A stretch of DNA of 63,701 nucleotides from Propionimicrobium lymphophilum DSM 4903 (GTDB lineage: Bacteria; Actinomycetota; Actinomycetes; Propionibacteriales; Propionibacteriaceae). Location of the stretch: NCBI RefSeq assembly GCF_000423485.1, contig NZ_AUIB01000010.1:1-63701 (forward strand), in the 5' to 3' direction. Positions 16,246 through 23,855 of this stretch are shown piece after piece. The notes below the pieces were generated by a model. The model was given only the letters and a program-made list of their open reading frames with translations, had not been told where the DNA came from and did no database searches. Numbering within the stretch: position 1 is the first letter of the stretch; the number at the start of each line of letters is the position of its first letter. The position numbers were made by a program, and so were the translations under genes.

Positions 16246-17202
16246 GTGAGCGACGAAGTCCTGTTTGAAATTAACCGCGGGGTGGGCAAGATCACCCTCA
16301 ATCGTCCGAAGGCAATTAACGCGCTGACAAGCGACATGTTCAGGAGCCTAGATGCCAAGCTAGACGAGTGGGCCGAAGACGAGCGCGTCGAACGCGTCGA
16401 GCTCACTGGCGTCGAGGGACGCGGATATTGCTCTGGCGCCGACATTCGCGCGTTGCGCGAGTTGATCGTCGAGAAGGGCGACGGCTCCCCGTTGCGTGAA
16501 TTTTTGGAGCTCGAGTACGACGTCGATGCCAAGATCGTCAGGTTCCCAAAGCAGTTTGATTCTTACCTGTTCGGGGTTTCTATGGGTGGCGGCTTGGGGC
16601 TGTCAATGCATCGCGGAGGCGCGGGCAAGCGCGTCGCTAAGGCGGACCTCAGGTGGGCGATGCCGGAAACCGGCATCGGGCTGTGGCCAGACGTTGGAGT
16701 GACGTACGAGCTGGCCAGGATGCCCGGTGAACTAGGCACCCACCTGGCGCTAACCGGAGCCCCCATCGACGCCGCTTCTGCTCTGTATGCGGGCGTGATT
16801 ACCGAGGTCGAAGGCGACGTGGCCCCGGCTAATTCTGCGCTGGCTAAGAACCAGCCGTGGATCGACGAGTGCTACAGCGGCGACGATCCGGTCGAGATTC
16901 TGCGTCGGCTGGAGGAGCACCCGATAGCAGCAGCCCGCGAGACTGCTGAGCTGATTCGGGGTCGCTGCCCGATGTCCGTTTGCGTTTCGCTCGAGGCCGT
17001 TCGTCGCGCTGCGAAGGCAAAGGACGTCTTCGAGGTGCTCGATCAGGACATGGCCCTCGGCCGCGCATGGGCCAAGCAACCCGAAGAATTCGTCGAGGGT
17101 GTGCGCGCCCAGCTGGTGGACAAGGATCGTCAGCCGCGTTGGCGAAACCAGCGTGTCGAGGAAGTCGATCCTGCTGAGGTGCAGGCCAGGTTCGAAGCCT
17201 AA
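16246..17202 (+). CDS. Enoyl-CoA hydratase/3-hydroxyisobutyryl-CoA hydrolase family protein
   Basis: This is a crotonase-fold protein (318 aa). The oxyanion-hole glycines are in GYCSGADIRAL and GVSMGGGLGLS. The block MPETGIGLWPDVGVTY matches the 3-hydroxyisobutyryl-CoA hydrolase branch (PEt-IGlfPDVG), which releases 3-hydroxyisobutyrate in valine breakdown. The protein is somewhat shorter than typical hydrolases of about 345 aa, so an enoyl-CoA hydratase function is not excluded. The start is GTG at 16246 with AAAGGA 5 nt upstream. TAA overlaps the stop of convergent exonuclease III by 4 bp (CTAA). Confidence 0.85.
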   Translation: MSDEVLFEINRGVGKITLNRPKAINALTSDMFRSLDAKLDEWAEDERVERVELTGVEGRGYCSGADIRALRELIVEKGDGSPLREFLELEYDVDAKIVRFPKQFDSYLFGVSMGGGLGLSMHRGGAGKRVAKADLRWAMPETGIGLWPDVGVTYELARMPGELGTHLALTGAPIDAASALYAGVITEVEGDVAPANSALAKNQPWIDECYSGDDPVEILRRLEEHPIAAARETAELIRGRCPMSVCVSLEAVRRAAKAKDVFEVLDQDMALGRAWAKQPEEFVEGVRAQLVDKDRQPRWRNQRVEEVDPAEVQARFEA

Positions 17203-18095
17203 ATCTTGTAGTCGATGGCTAGCGCCGCGTGATCGCTCACCCTCGACGCATAGTCGGGGGCTCTCCAGACCTTGGATGTCTCGGCGCGCGCGGCCAGCTT
17301 CGGCGTCGCCAGCTGGTAGTCGATGCGCCAGCCCGCGTCGTTGTTAAAGGCTTTGCCGCGCCAGCTCCACCACGTATACGGGCCTTCCTCGCCAGGGTGT
17401 AGATCTCGGCTGACGTCGACGAGTGAATCGGGTGAGATGATCGAGTCGAGCCATTGCCGTTCTTCCGGCAGGAACCCGGAGGACTTCTGGTTGCCCTTCC
17501 AGTTTTTCAGGTCGAGGTTGGTGTGGGCGATGTTGTAGTCGCCGACGATCACCAGTTCGCGTCCGGTCTGCGCAGAGCGCTTCAACATTTTGGAAAGCTG
17601 CTTCGCGAACCCGGACAAGAACGACATTTTCGAGTCGTACTTGGCTTTGGCGTTTTCCAGATCCTTGTTTCGAGTGTTGTACGGCGAATCGCCTTTGGGT
17701 AGGTACAACGATGCGACAGTGACGGGTGCATCGGCAAGGTCCACCTCTATCCAGCGGCCTGCCTGCCTGAAATCTTCGAGCTCCGGCTCCAGCGGAAGCT
17801 CGTCGGGAGTGTCTAGCTCGGTCTGCTCGACGCCCACGAGCTGCATCGACTTGCCGTTCCAGGTGCGCACGGCTTTCGGGGCGTTGCGCGTCATGATCGC
17901 GACGCCGTTACGCCCCGCAAGATTGCCTTCGCAGTAGCTGACGTGATAATCGCCAAACGAATCCGGCAGCTGCTCGGCGCGGCAACGCACCTCTTGAAGG
18001 GCGATGACGTCGGCGTCCACGTCTGACAGCCACTCGACGAAGCCACGTCGGGTTGCGGCCCTGATTCCGTTTACGTTGAAGGTGACGATTCGCAT
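17199..18095 (-). CDS. xth: Exodeoxyribonuclease III / AP endonuclease
   Basis: This Mg-dependent exonuclease/endonuclease/phosphatase-fold DNA repair enzyme (298 aa) incises abasic sites and trims blocked 3' ends. The motifs are in order: FNVNGIRAA at the N-terminus, LQEVRC with the metal-binding Glu, GDYNIAHTNLDL with the catalytic Asp/Asn pair, and VSDHAALAIDY at the end with the catalytic Asp-His. It is a little longer than the E. coli enzyme (268 aa). It is convergent with the crotonase gene, sharing four bases at the stops. Confidence 0.92.
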   Translation of the reverse strand: MRIVTFNVNGIRAATRRGFVEWLSDVDADVIALQEVRCRAEQLPDSFGDYHVSYCEGNLAGRNGVAIMTRNAPKAVRTWNGKSMQLVGVEQTELDTPDELPLEPELEDFRQAGRWIEVDLADAPVTVASLYLPKGDSPYNTRNKDLENAKAKYDSKMSFLSGFAKQLSKMLKRSAQTGRELVIVGDYNIAHTNLDLKNWKGNQKSSGFLPEERQWLDSIISPDSLVDVSRDLHPGEEGPYTWWSWRGKAFNNDAGWRIDYQLATPKLAARAETSKVWRAPDYASRVSDHAALAIDYKI

Positions 18096-18188
18096 GGATC
18101 TCAGGATACCTAAGGCAAAATCGTCGCCTCGAAGGTTGAACTTGGCTTTCCAAGCAGTTTCGTCTACCCGATAATTAAGAAAACCAAC

Positions 18189-18194
18189 TAGATT
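18189..18194 (+). promoter_or_regulatory. -10 box of a probable leaderless promoter
   Basis: TAGATT ends 8 nt before the ATG at 18203 and no ribosome site is visible. Confidence 0.4.
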
Positions 18195-18202
18195 TGTTCG
18201 CC

Positions 18203-18610
18203 ATGAAGAAGTGGCGCACGAAGTCGGCGGTTGTTGCAGTTATAGCGGCTTGGGTCGCTCCCGTTGCGGCGCTCGCAAGCTATCTGCTGCTCGTGGCCGC
18301 ATATGGCGGCGTCGGTGGGGCCGCGACGACGCTAATCGGTCTAAGCATGGCCGTGATCGCGATCTTCGCGCAGGCCACCGCGCTGATCTCTGCCCTGCTT
18401 GCCGCAGCCAAGAACAGGGAAAGGGTGCGCGCCGGCGCCATTATTTTGGCGACGATTCCTCTAGCACTATTGGTTTATGCGGCATATGCGTTCGCGCAGA
18501 CAAACACCGCGAGCGACGTCTTCGGCCCGCTCGTTTTCATCTACTCAGGCATCGCGCTGCTGATATCTACGCTGCTTATTACGTTGCCCGAACACCTCGG
18601 AACGCGCTGA
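18203..18610 (+). CDS. Small four-TM membrane protein of unknown function
   Basis: This 135-aa protein has a short basic N-terminus (MKKWRTK) and four hydrophobic segments (about 9-32, 40-65, 75-100, 107-128). A charged loop KNRERVRAG lies between the second and third. I do not recognise a family. It stands alone between divergent xth and the tRNA-Tyr gene. The ATG at 18203 is preferred over an in-frame TTG 9 nt upstream because a TAGATT -10 box lies just before it. Confidence 0.6.
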   Translation: MKKWRTKSAVVAVIAAWVAPVAALASYLLLVAAYGGVGGAATTLIGLSMAVIAIFAQATALISALLAAAKNRERVRAGAIILATIPLALLVYAAYAFAQTNTASDVFGPLVFIYSGIALLISTLLITLPEHLGTR

Positions 18611-18633
18611 GTTCCGCCAGTATTGCCCGATTT

Positions 18634-18661
18634 TTGTCATCTCGCAGAATTCTGTTAGAGT
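18634..18661 (+). promoter_or_regulatory. Promoter of the tRNA-Tyr gene
   Basis: TTGTCA (18634-18639) and TAGAGT (18656-18661) are separated by 16 bp. This puts transcription start about 60 nt upstream of the tRNA. Confidence 0.6.
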
Positions 18662-18726
18662 CTTGCACTGCTGGTCATCAAGTTTGAGCGTTCGCTACGC
18701 GGGCACGAAGATTTGAAGCTTTGCAA

Positions 18727-18812
18727 GGCAGCTTGCCCGAGCGGCCAATGGGAGCGGTCTGTAAAACCGTCGGCTTACGCCTACGATGGTTCGAATCCAT
18801 CAGCTGCCACCA
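18727..18812 (+). tRNA. tRNA-Tyr (GTA)
   Basis: A 7-bp acceptor stem GGCAGCT/AGCTGCC, a D-arm, an anticodon loop CTGTAAA (anticodon GTA), a long class II variable arm and a GGTTCGAATCC T-arm are present. The 3' CCA is encoded (18810-18812). The long variable arm excludes a class I tRNA. Confidence 0.95.
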
Positions 18813-18818
18813 GAGGAC

Positions 18819-18843
18819 GCCCCGCGGGTGCGGGGCTCTTTTG
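18819..18843 (+). terminator. Terminator after tRNA-Tyr
   Basis: GCCCCGC-GGGT-GCGGGGC is followed by TCTTTT. Confidence 0.8.
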
Positions 18844-18894
18844 CTCTGTGAAGCAAACCGGCAAAAACAATTTCAGGGTTAACTTGCGCTGAAT

Positions 18895-18924
18895 TTGTTT
18901 ATCAGTTGGCTCGTCGGCTAAATT
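18895..18924 (+). promoter_or_regulatory. Promoter of the tRNA-Thr gene
   Basis: TTGTTT (18895-18900) and TAAATT (18919-18924) have an 18-bp spacer and end 13 nt before the tRNA. Confidence 0.5.
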
Positions 18925-18937
18925 AGTTCGTCGGCTG

Positions 18938-19010
<73 letters not shown>

Positions 19011-19048
19011 CTGTTGGTGGCAGACCCGCAACCGCGTGGGTTAACCAA

Positions 19049-19080
19049 AAACCGCCCTTGCCGGGGCGGTTTAAGTTTCC
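19049..19080 (+). terminator. Terminator after tRNA-Thr
   Basis: AAACCGCCC and GGGCGGTTT pair around a 6-nt loop, followed by a T-containing tract. Confidence 0.75.
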
Positions 19081-19100
19081 TTAGGGATGTTGCCGGCAAT

Positions 19101-19173
19101 GGCGGGATAGCTCAGGCGGTAGAGCAAGCGGCTCATAATCGCTGTGTCACGGGTTCGAGTCCCGTTCCCGCTA
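19101..19173 (+). tRNA. tRNA-Met (CAT), elongator type
   Basis: A 73-nt cloverleaf has acceptor stem GGCGGGA/TCCCGCT and anticodon loop CTCATAA (anticodon CAT). The anticodon stem (AGCGG) lacks the three G-C pairs of initiator tRNA, so elongator Met is favoured. A tRNA-Ile with lysidine at the CAT wobble position is a less likely alternative. Confidence 0.88.
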
Positions 19174-19191
19174 CGAACGATTGAGCCGAGC

Positions 19192-19219
19192 AAAATGCTC
19201 AAGCTTGCTTGAGCATTTT
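19192..19219 (+). terminator. Terminator-like palindrome after tRNA-Met
   Basis: A 13-bp perfect stem (AAAATGCTCAAGC with its complement) has a minimal TT centre and A/T ends on both sides. Confidence 0.7.
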
Positions 19220-19232
19220 CGAGGCGATTGAG

Positions 19233-19264
19233 TTCGTTTGAGTCGCGAAGCGATGAGATACGAA
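19233..19264 (+). promoter_or_regulatory. Hairpin in the rpmG upstream region
   Basis: TTCGT/ACGAA encloses TCGC-GAA-GCGA, with an asymmetric TGAGAT on the 3' side. It shares the string CGCGAA(A)GCGATGAGA and the nested-stem plan with the hairpin at 16-48. It may be part of a 5' leader of rpmG. Confidence 0.3.
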
Positions 19265-19378
19265 CAACAAACGGCCAGATGCCCGGAGCGTTTGGCTAAA
19301 GCTCGAATTGCGGGGCTTGTGTCGGCAGGCTCTACGACGAAGGCATTTAGATAACGCAGACCAATAGAGAAGGTAACG

Positions 19379-19549
19379 ATGGCTAAGAAGTCTGGGGACG
19401 TTCGTCCTAAGATCACGCTCGCTTGCACCGAGTGCAAAGATCGCAACTACATCACCAAGAAGAACCGTCGCAACACTCCCGACCGCCTCGAGGTGAAGAA
19501 GTTCTGCCCGCGTGACAACAAGCACACGCTGCACCGCGAGACTCGCTAA
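19379..19549 (+). CDS. rpmG: 50S ribosomal protein L33
   Basis: This is a 56-aa protein of the large ribosomal subunit, translated from ATG 19379 with GAAGGT upstream. The zinc-ribbon form of L33 usually carries two CxxC pairs. Here the first pair is present (CTEC, residues 16-19), but the second reads CPRD, so the fourth ligand is Asp and only three cysteines remain. It heads the conserved actinobacterial order rpmG-hadA-hadB-murB, but a strong terminator separates it from hadA. Confidence 0.95.
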   Translation: MAKKSGDVRPKITLACTECKDRNYITKKNRRNTPDRLEVKKFCPRDNKHTLHRETR

Positions 19550-19559
19550 ATAACTTTTT

Positions 19560-19590
19560 AAAAAAGCCGCCTTCGGGCGGCTTTTTATTT
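19560..19590 (+). terminator. Terminator after rpmG
   Basis: AAAAAGCCGCC-TTCG-GGCGGCTTTTT is a strong stem with a UUCG tetraloop and a T tail. Confidence 0.92.
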
Positions 19591-19640
19591 TGTTCAACAA
19601 TCTAGTAGACGCTTACAGTCCGCAGTCTTTCGTCTCTGGC

Positions 19641-19646
19641 TAAACT
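19641..19646 (+). promoter_or_regulatory. -10 box of a probable leaderless promoter (hadA-hadB-murB)
   Basis: TAAACT ends 7 nt before the GTG at 19654, and no ribosome site is visible. Confidence 0.5.
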
Positions 19647-19653
19647 GGCACAC

Positions 19654-20079
19654 GTGGCTATTTCGTCAGAACACATTGGACGCTCGTACCCGTCCACTTC
19701 CGTATACGAGGTGAACGCCGAGAAGATCGCCGAATTTGCGACGGCTCTCGGTGACGATAATCCGGCATATTTCGGCGACGACCCCGTCGCCCCGCCGACG
19801 TTCCCCGCGGTCATCGCGTCCAAGGCCTGGGGGCCATTCTTCGACGACCCGGACCTGGGCTTGGCGTTGCATCGAACGATTCACGCCGATCAGCGTTTCG
19901 ACTATGAGCGTCCGCTGCGCGCCGGAGATCGCGTGAGCGCAAAACTGACCATCACCAAGGTGCGCAACCGCGGCAACGTGAACATGGTCACCATCGACGT
20001 AGAGATTTCCGACGAGCAGGGTAAGCGTGTCGTGACCGCGACCAGCCAGTTGATCCACACCGCAGAGGAGCAGCAGTGA
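19654..20079 (+). CDS. hadA: MaoC-like dehydratase subunit, HadA type
   Basis: This is a hot-dog-fold protein (141 aa) of the N-terminal MaoC dehydratase (UPF0336) type. In mycobacteria HadA pairs with HadB to form the (3R)-hydroxyacyl-ACP dehydratase of fatty acid elongation. Blocks seen are VYEVNAEKIAEFATALGDDNPAYF and FDYERPLRAGDRVSAKLTI. The catalytic Asp-His motif is absent, as expected for the non-catalytic partner. The stop overlaps the hadB GTG start (GTGA). In organisms without mycolic acids the same pair exists with an unclear acyl substrate. Confidence 0.85.
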   Translation: MAISSEHIGRSYPSTSVYEVNAEKIAEFATALGDDNPAYFGDDPVAPPTFPAVIASKAWGPFFDDPDLGLALHRTIHADQRFDYERPLRAGDRVSAKLTITKVRNRGNVNMVTIDVEISDEQGKRVVTATSQLIHTAEEQQ

Positions 20080-20483
20080 TTGACGTCCAGATCGGCCAGG
20101 AACTGCCCTCGCTAGAGATCGAGGTCACCAGGACCACAGCGGTCATGTATGCGGGTGCGTCCGGGGATTTCAACCCAATCCACCACTCGGATCACGCCGC
20201 ACAAGCAGTCGGCATGCCCCAGGTGATAATTCACGGCATGTGGACCATGGGCGCGGCACTTCGGGTGGTCACCGATTGGATCGGCGACCCGACCAGGGTG
20301 GTTAACTACTTCGTCCGCTTCACCAAGCCTCTTCCGCTCCCTGACGACGGAGTGGGGGCGAAGATGCTCGTCACCGCCAAGGTGAGCGCCGTCGACGAAG
20401 GCCTTGCCACCATCGCCATCGAAGCCAAGAATGATGAAGAAAAACTTCTAGGAGCCGCGAAAGCGCAGGTGCGTCTTGACTAG
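20076..20483 (+). CDS. hadB: MaoC-like dehydratase catalytic subunit, HadB type
   Basis: This is a hot-dog-fold hydratase 2 protein (135 aa). The hydratase motif ASGDFNPIHHSDHAAQAVGM carries the catalytic Asp and His, followed by IIHGMWTMG. It is expected to dimerise with HadA to dehydrate 3-hydroxyacyl thioesters. It sits between hadA (4-nt overlap) and murB (8-nt overlap, TTGACTAG), so all three are coupled. Confidence 0.88.
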   Translation: MIDVQIGQELPSLEIEVTRTTAVMYAGASGDFNPIHHSDHAAQAVGMPQVIIHGMWTMGAALRVVTDWIGDPTRVVNYFVRFTKPLPLPDDGVGAKMLVTAKVSAVDEGLATIAIEAKNDEEKLLGAAKAQVRLD

Positions 20484-21630
20484 CATCAATTTGAATTTCG
20501 ATCCGTCCGATTCCAGCGCTTGCCACGTCGAGAGAGGCTCGGTGGAGAACCTGAGCCGTTGGCAGCCGTCCGCTGATTCGAGCCTGGCCGCTCGCACCAC
20601 CACCAGGGTGGGCGGACCCGCGAAGAAACTCGTCGTAGCTAGAAGTTCCGAGGAGATCGTCGACGCGGTAAAGGCCGCAGACGAGGCTGGCGAGCCGCTG
20701 CTGGTTCTGTCAGGTGGCTCCAACATGCTAGTCAGTGACGAGGGTTTTGACGGCACTGTGGTGCAGGTTGCGTCCAGGGGCGTCACCTTCGATCAATCCG
20801 ACTGTGGCGGAGCTATGGTTCGCGTCGCAGCGGGAGAGGTGTGGGATAACTTCGTCGAGTTCACGATCACCCAGGGCTGGGTGGGCCTCGAGGCGCTTTC
20901 GGGTATCCCCGGCCTGGTAGGCGCGACCCCGATTCAAAATGTCGGAGCTTACGGTCAGGAGGTCGCCACCACCATCGCCCGCGTTCGCACCTGGGATCGC
21001 CAGGCAGGGGAGCAGCGCACTTTCACCTTCGACCAGTGCGGCTTCGGATATCGAGACTCGATGTTCAAGCGTTCCCTGGCAGAGATGGGCGAAGGAGCAG
21101 TGACCGGGCGGTACGTGGTGCTAGAGGTCTGGTTCCAGTTCGAGCTTGGCTCGATGTCCACCCCGATCGCCTACAAGCAGTTGGCGGAAGCGCTGGGCGT
21201 CGAGATCGGGCAGCGAGCGGACGCGCGCGAGGTTCGCGAGGCGGTTCTCAAACTGCGTGCCAGCAAAGGCATGGTGCTCGATGAGGCTGATCACGACACC
21301 TGGTCGACGGGTAGTTTCTTCACCAACCCGATCCTCTGCGCAAAAGACGCCGCGAAACTTCCTGACGAGGCGCCCAAATTCGAGCAGGCCGACGGATCCG
21401 TGAAATCTTCTGCCGCCTGGCTAATCGACCACGCGGGTTTCAAGCGCGGCTATCCAGGCGAGGGCGCGGCGACGCTGTCCACCAAACACGTCCTCGCCCT
21501 GACGAACAGGGGAGGCGCGAGCGCCACCGAGCTCGTCGAATTGGCGACGAAGGTGCGCGACGGAGTCGAAGAGACCTACGGCGTTAAACTCGTTCCCGAA
21601 CCCGTCCTCGTCGGATTGAAACTGGGGTAG
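20476..21630 (+). CDS. murB: UDP-N-acetylenolpyruvoylglucosamine reductase
   Basis: This FAD enzyme (384 aa) reduces UDP-GlcNAc-enolpyruvate to UDP-MurNAc with NADPH for peptidoglycan synthesis. Motifs are TTTRVGGPAKKLVVARS, LSGGSNMLVSDEGFDG (FAD diphosphate), GLSGIPGLVGATPIQNVGAYGQE-type residues, WSTGSFFTNPIL with the catalytic Ser, and PEPVLVG with the terminal Glu. It is type I MurB. The N-terminus before TTTRVGG is about 40 residues, longer than usual; the TTG start overlaps the hadB stop, so the true start could be slightly downstream. Confidence 0.95.
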   Translation: MTSINLNFDPSDSSACHVERGSVENLSRWQPSADSSLAARTTTRVGGPAKKLVVARSSEEIVDAVKAADEAGEPLLVLSGGSNMLVSDEGFDGTVVQVASRGVTFDQSDCGGAMVRVAAGEVWDNFVEFTITQGWVGLEALSGIPGLVGATPIQNVGAYGQEVATTIARVRTWDRQAGEQRTFTFDQCGFGYRDSMFKRSLAEMGEGAVTGRYVVLEVWFQFELGSMSTPIAYKQLAEALGVEIGQRADAREVREAVLKLRASKGMVLDEADHDTWSTGSFFTNPILCAKDAAKLPDEAPKFEQADGSVKSSAAWLIDHAGFKRGYPGEGAATLSTKHVLALTNRGGASATELVELATKVRDGVEETYGVKLVPEPVLVGLKLG

Positions 21631-21673
21631 GCGAAGCGAAAATTGCAGCGCCGATGCAAGGTCCATTTTTCTG

Positions 21674-21702
21674 TTGACAAATTTGGCGCTAGACTACTGA
21701 TC
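21674..21702 (+). promoter_or_regulatory. Promoter of the tRNA-Trp gene
   Basis: A consensus -35 TTGACA lies at 21674-21679. The -10 is less clear: ACTGAT at a 16-bp spacing, or the nearer TAGACT used with another -35. Confidence 0.45.
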
Positions 21703-21722
21703 TTGGTGGCTCAGTTGCGGCT

Positions 21723-21748
21723 GTTTACAGCAAGCCGGGGCTGTAAAC
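21723..21748 (+). promoter_or_regulatory. Perfect hairpin in the tRNA-Trp leader
   Basis: GTTTACAGC and GCTGTAAAC form a 9-bp perfect stem with an 8-nt loop, ending 12 nt before the mature tRNA 5' end. It may be a processing signal or a transcript-stabilising stem. Confidence 0.45.
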
Positions 21749-21760
21749 CACCCCTTGAAT

Positions 21761-21833
<73 letters not shown>

Positions 21834-21945
21834 CAAAGCGGGGCGGATAAGTCTCGCACGCGGGTTTCGACTGAAACCCGCTTTTTAAGATCGAATAGCT
21901 TTCGTATCGGCTCCGATGCGAGACGCAGCGCAGATAAGGAAAACG

Positions 21946-22314
21946 GTGGCTGATAGCAATAAGCGTCCAGACGACTCGGTAGACGAGCCGTCCAAAAAGA
22001 CGTCCCCTTCCGCCGAAGAAAAGACCTCAGATCTTGCTGCCGCCAAGCCGGTAAAACGCAAGCACACGCAGGCCCCTGTCAAGAAAGCCAAGCCAACCAA
22101 GAAGCGCGGCGAGGTAGCTGAGAACGAGAGCGTTGGCCCGATTAGGTTCGCTAAGCAGTCCGTTGGCGAGTTGAAGAAGGTCGTATGGCCGACCGGCGAC
22201 CAGACACGCCAGTATTTCATTGTGGTTTTGGTCTTCGTTCTGTTCATCATGACTGTCGTCGCCGGGCTCGACGCCCTGTTCGGCTGGGGCCTCCTGCAGG
22301 TCCTGGGCCGCTGA
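21946..22314 (+). CDS. secE: Preprotein translocase subunit SecE
   Basis: SecE clamps SecY in the SecYEG protein channel of the cytoplasmic membrane. The conserved amphipathic segment FAKQSVGELKKVVWP precedes one C-terminal transmembrane helix (about 92-113). The N-terminal 60 residues are a Lys/Ser/Asp-rich disordered extension common in actinobacteria. The start is set at GTG 21946 because AAGGA lies 6 nt before it; an in-frame ATG 30 nt upstream lacks a ribosome site. nusG follows after 13 bp. Confidence 0.92.
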   Translation: MADSNKRPDDSVDEPSKKTSPSAEEKTSDLAAAKPVKRKHTQAPVKKAKPTKKRGEVAENESVGPIRFAKQSVGELKKVVWPTGDQTRQYFIVVLVFVLFIMTVVAGLDALFGWGLLQVLGR

Positions 22315-22327
22315 TTAGGAGATTTTC

Positions 22328-23209
22328 ATGACTCAGACCCCTAACGAGGATCAGGATTTCCTCGAAGACGGCCAGCTCGCTGGCGAGGTGAACGAGGAAA
22401 CTGGCGAGGTGGACATCGATCTTTCGGCGCTCGGTCTCGGCGAAGAAGAGCCCGAGACAACCGAAGAAGTAGAGATCAACCTGAACTTCGACGCTGACGA
22501 GGAAGAGGAAACTCCCTCCGAACCCGAGATCAACCTCGATGCCCTTTCCGAAGACGAAGAGTCCGAAGAAGACGAAGATGCGGACGACACCGAGCAGGCC
22601 TTGGAGCGCGAGCTGGTAGCCCTTGAGGACGAGCTTCGCACCAAGCCCGGCGACTGGTACGTCGTGCACACCTACTCGGGCATGGAAAACCGCGTAAAGC
22701 AGAACATCGAGGCCCGAATCGTTAACTTCAACCTCGAGGACGAAGTCTACGAGGTCATTGTCCCGACCGAAGAGACCGTCGAGGTCCGCAACGGTCAGCG
22801 CAAGAACGTCACCCGCACATTCATGCCGGGCTACGTCCTCGTTCGCATGGACATGACCGACGAGGCCTGGCAGGTCGTTCGTCACACTCCGTCCGTTACG
22901 GGCATTGTTGGCTACGAGAACCAGCCGGTTCCGCTGTCCATCGACGAAGTGATGAACATGCTCAAACCGCTTGTTGTTTCCAAGGTTGCTGCAGAGACGA
23001 ACGCTCGCGCCAAGAAGGTCGACAAGATCGTTGTCGCCGACTACAAGGCGGGCGATTCGGTCATGGTCACCGACGGCCCGTTCGCTGGTGTTCACGCGAC
23101 GATCGTCGAAATCAACGCCCACAATCAGAGGGTTCGCGCAAACGTCGAGATTCTCGGCCGTGAGACCCCTGTTGATCTGACTTTCGAGCAGATTCAGAAG
23201 GTTATCTAA
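22328..23209 (+). CDS. nusG: Transcription termination/antitermination factor NusG
   Basis: NusG binds RNA polymerase and modulates elongation, pausing and Rho coupling. The NGN domain begins at GDWYVVHTYSGMENRVKQ (from about residue 108), with FMPGYVLVRM typical of its core. The C-terminal KOW motif is VMVTDGPFAGVHATI. The protein is 293 aa against about 180 in E. coli. The excess is an N-terminal stretch of about 105 residues dominated by Glu and Asp, a type of extension known in actinobacteria. It is co-directional with secE and rplK. Confidence 0.95.
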   Translation: MTQTPNEDQDFLEDGQLAGEVNEETGEVDIDLSALGLGEEEPETTEEVEINLNFDADEEEETPSEPEINLDALSEDEESEEDEDADDTEQALERELVALEDELRTKPGDWYVVHTYSGMENRVKQNIEARIVNFNLEDEVYEVIVPTEETVEVRNGQRKNVTRTFMPGYVLVRMDMTDEAWQVVRHTPSVTGIVGYENQPVPLSIDEVMNMLKPLVVSKVAAETNARAKKVDKIVVADYKAGDSVMVTDGPFAGVHATIVEINAHNQRVRANVEILGRETPVDLTFEQIQKVI

Positions 23210-23339
23210 TCTGCCCGTCTTGCAGAGTTAGCTGGCAATGCTGCAATTGCTATTTTCGCTATCGCACTTTGGGTGCGTAAACTCTGTGTGTTCATAACTG
23301 AATAGAAGAAAAAGTAACTACTAGCAAGGACCCTAAAAC
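23210..23339 (+). promoter_or_regulatory. rplK leader with nested inverted repeats
   Basis: CAGAGTT and AACTCTG form a long-range pair, enclosing GCAAT/ATTGC and the hairpin CGCAC-TTTGG-GTGCG. In many bacteria L1 binds the rplK-rplA leader to repress translation. This folded leader is the natural place for that, but I cannot identify the L1 motif with confidence. Confidence 0.35.
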
Positions 23340-23774
23340 ATGGCCTCCAAGAACAAGAAGGTTGCGCAGGTCGTAAAGATCGCGATCCAGGCTGGTGCGG
23401 CTACTCCGGCTCCGCCAGTTGGTACCGCGCTTGGCCCGACCGGCGTCAACATCATGGAATTCGTCAAGGCGTACAACGCTGCGACGGAAGGTATGCGTGG
23501 ATCGATCGTTCCGGCTGAGATCACGATCTACGAAGACCGCTCTTTCGATTTCATCACCAAGACCCCTCCGGCCTCAGACCTTCTGAAGAAGGCTGCTGGT
23601 CTGCAGAAGGGCTCCGGCGTTCCTAACAAGGAAAAGGTCGGCACCGTGACCAAGGATCAGGTGCGCGAGATCGCCGAAACCAAGATGAAGGACCTGTCCG
23701 CTAATGACGTCGAGGCTGCGATGAAGATTATCGCTGGCTCCGCACGTTCCATGGGCATCGTCGTAAAAGACTAA
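23340..23774 (+). CDS. rplK: 50S ribosomal protein L11
   Basis: L11 (144 aa) forms the GTPase-associated centre with 23S rRNA. The conserved N-terminus [20 protein letters not shown] and [20 protein letters not shown] contains the proline-rich hinge targeted by thiopeptides. The C-terminal RNA-binding domain ends in [11 protein letters not shown]. It is followed after 81 bp, which contain a small hairpin ACAGCC-TGCGA-GGCTGT (23823-23839), by rplA. Confidence 0.97.
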   Translation: MASKNKKVAQVVKIAIQAGAATPAPPVGTALGPTGVNIMEFVKAYNAATEGMRGSIVPAEITIYEDRSFDFITKTPPASDLLKKAAGLQKGSGVPNKEKVGTVTKDQVREIAETKMKDLSANDVEAAMKIIAGSARSMGIVVKD

Positions 23775-23855
23775 CTTTTTAAACTCTGGGTCGGGCAGCA
23801 CGCCCTTACCAGAACTGGTGGAACAGCCTGCGAGGCTGTCGAGAAAGGAACCAGC

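Noticed and set aside
19101-19173. Initiator tRNA-fMet.
   Set aside because: The anticodon stem lacks the three consecutive G-C pairs of initiators.
19247-19260. TPP riboswitch, suggested by TGAGA before rpmG.
   Set aside because: The rest of the thi-box consensus is missing and the gene has no link to thiamine.
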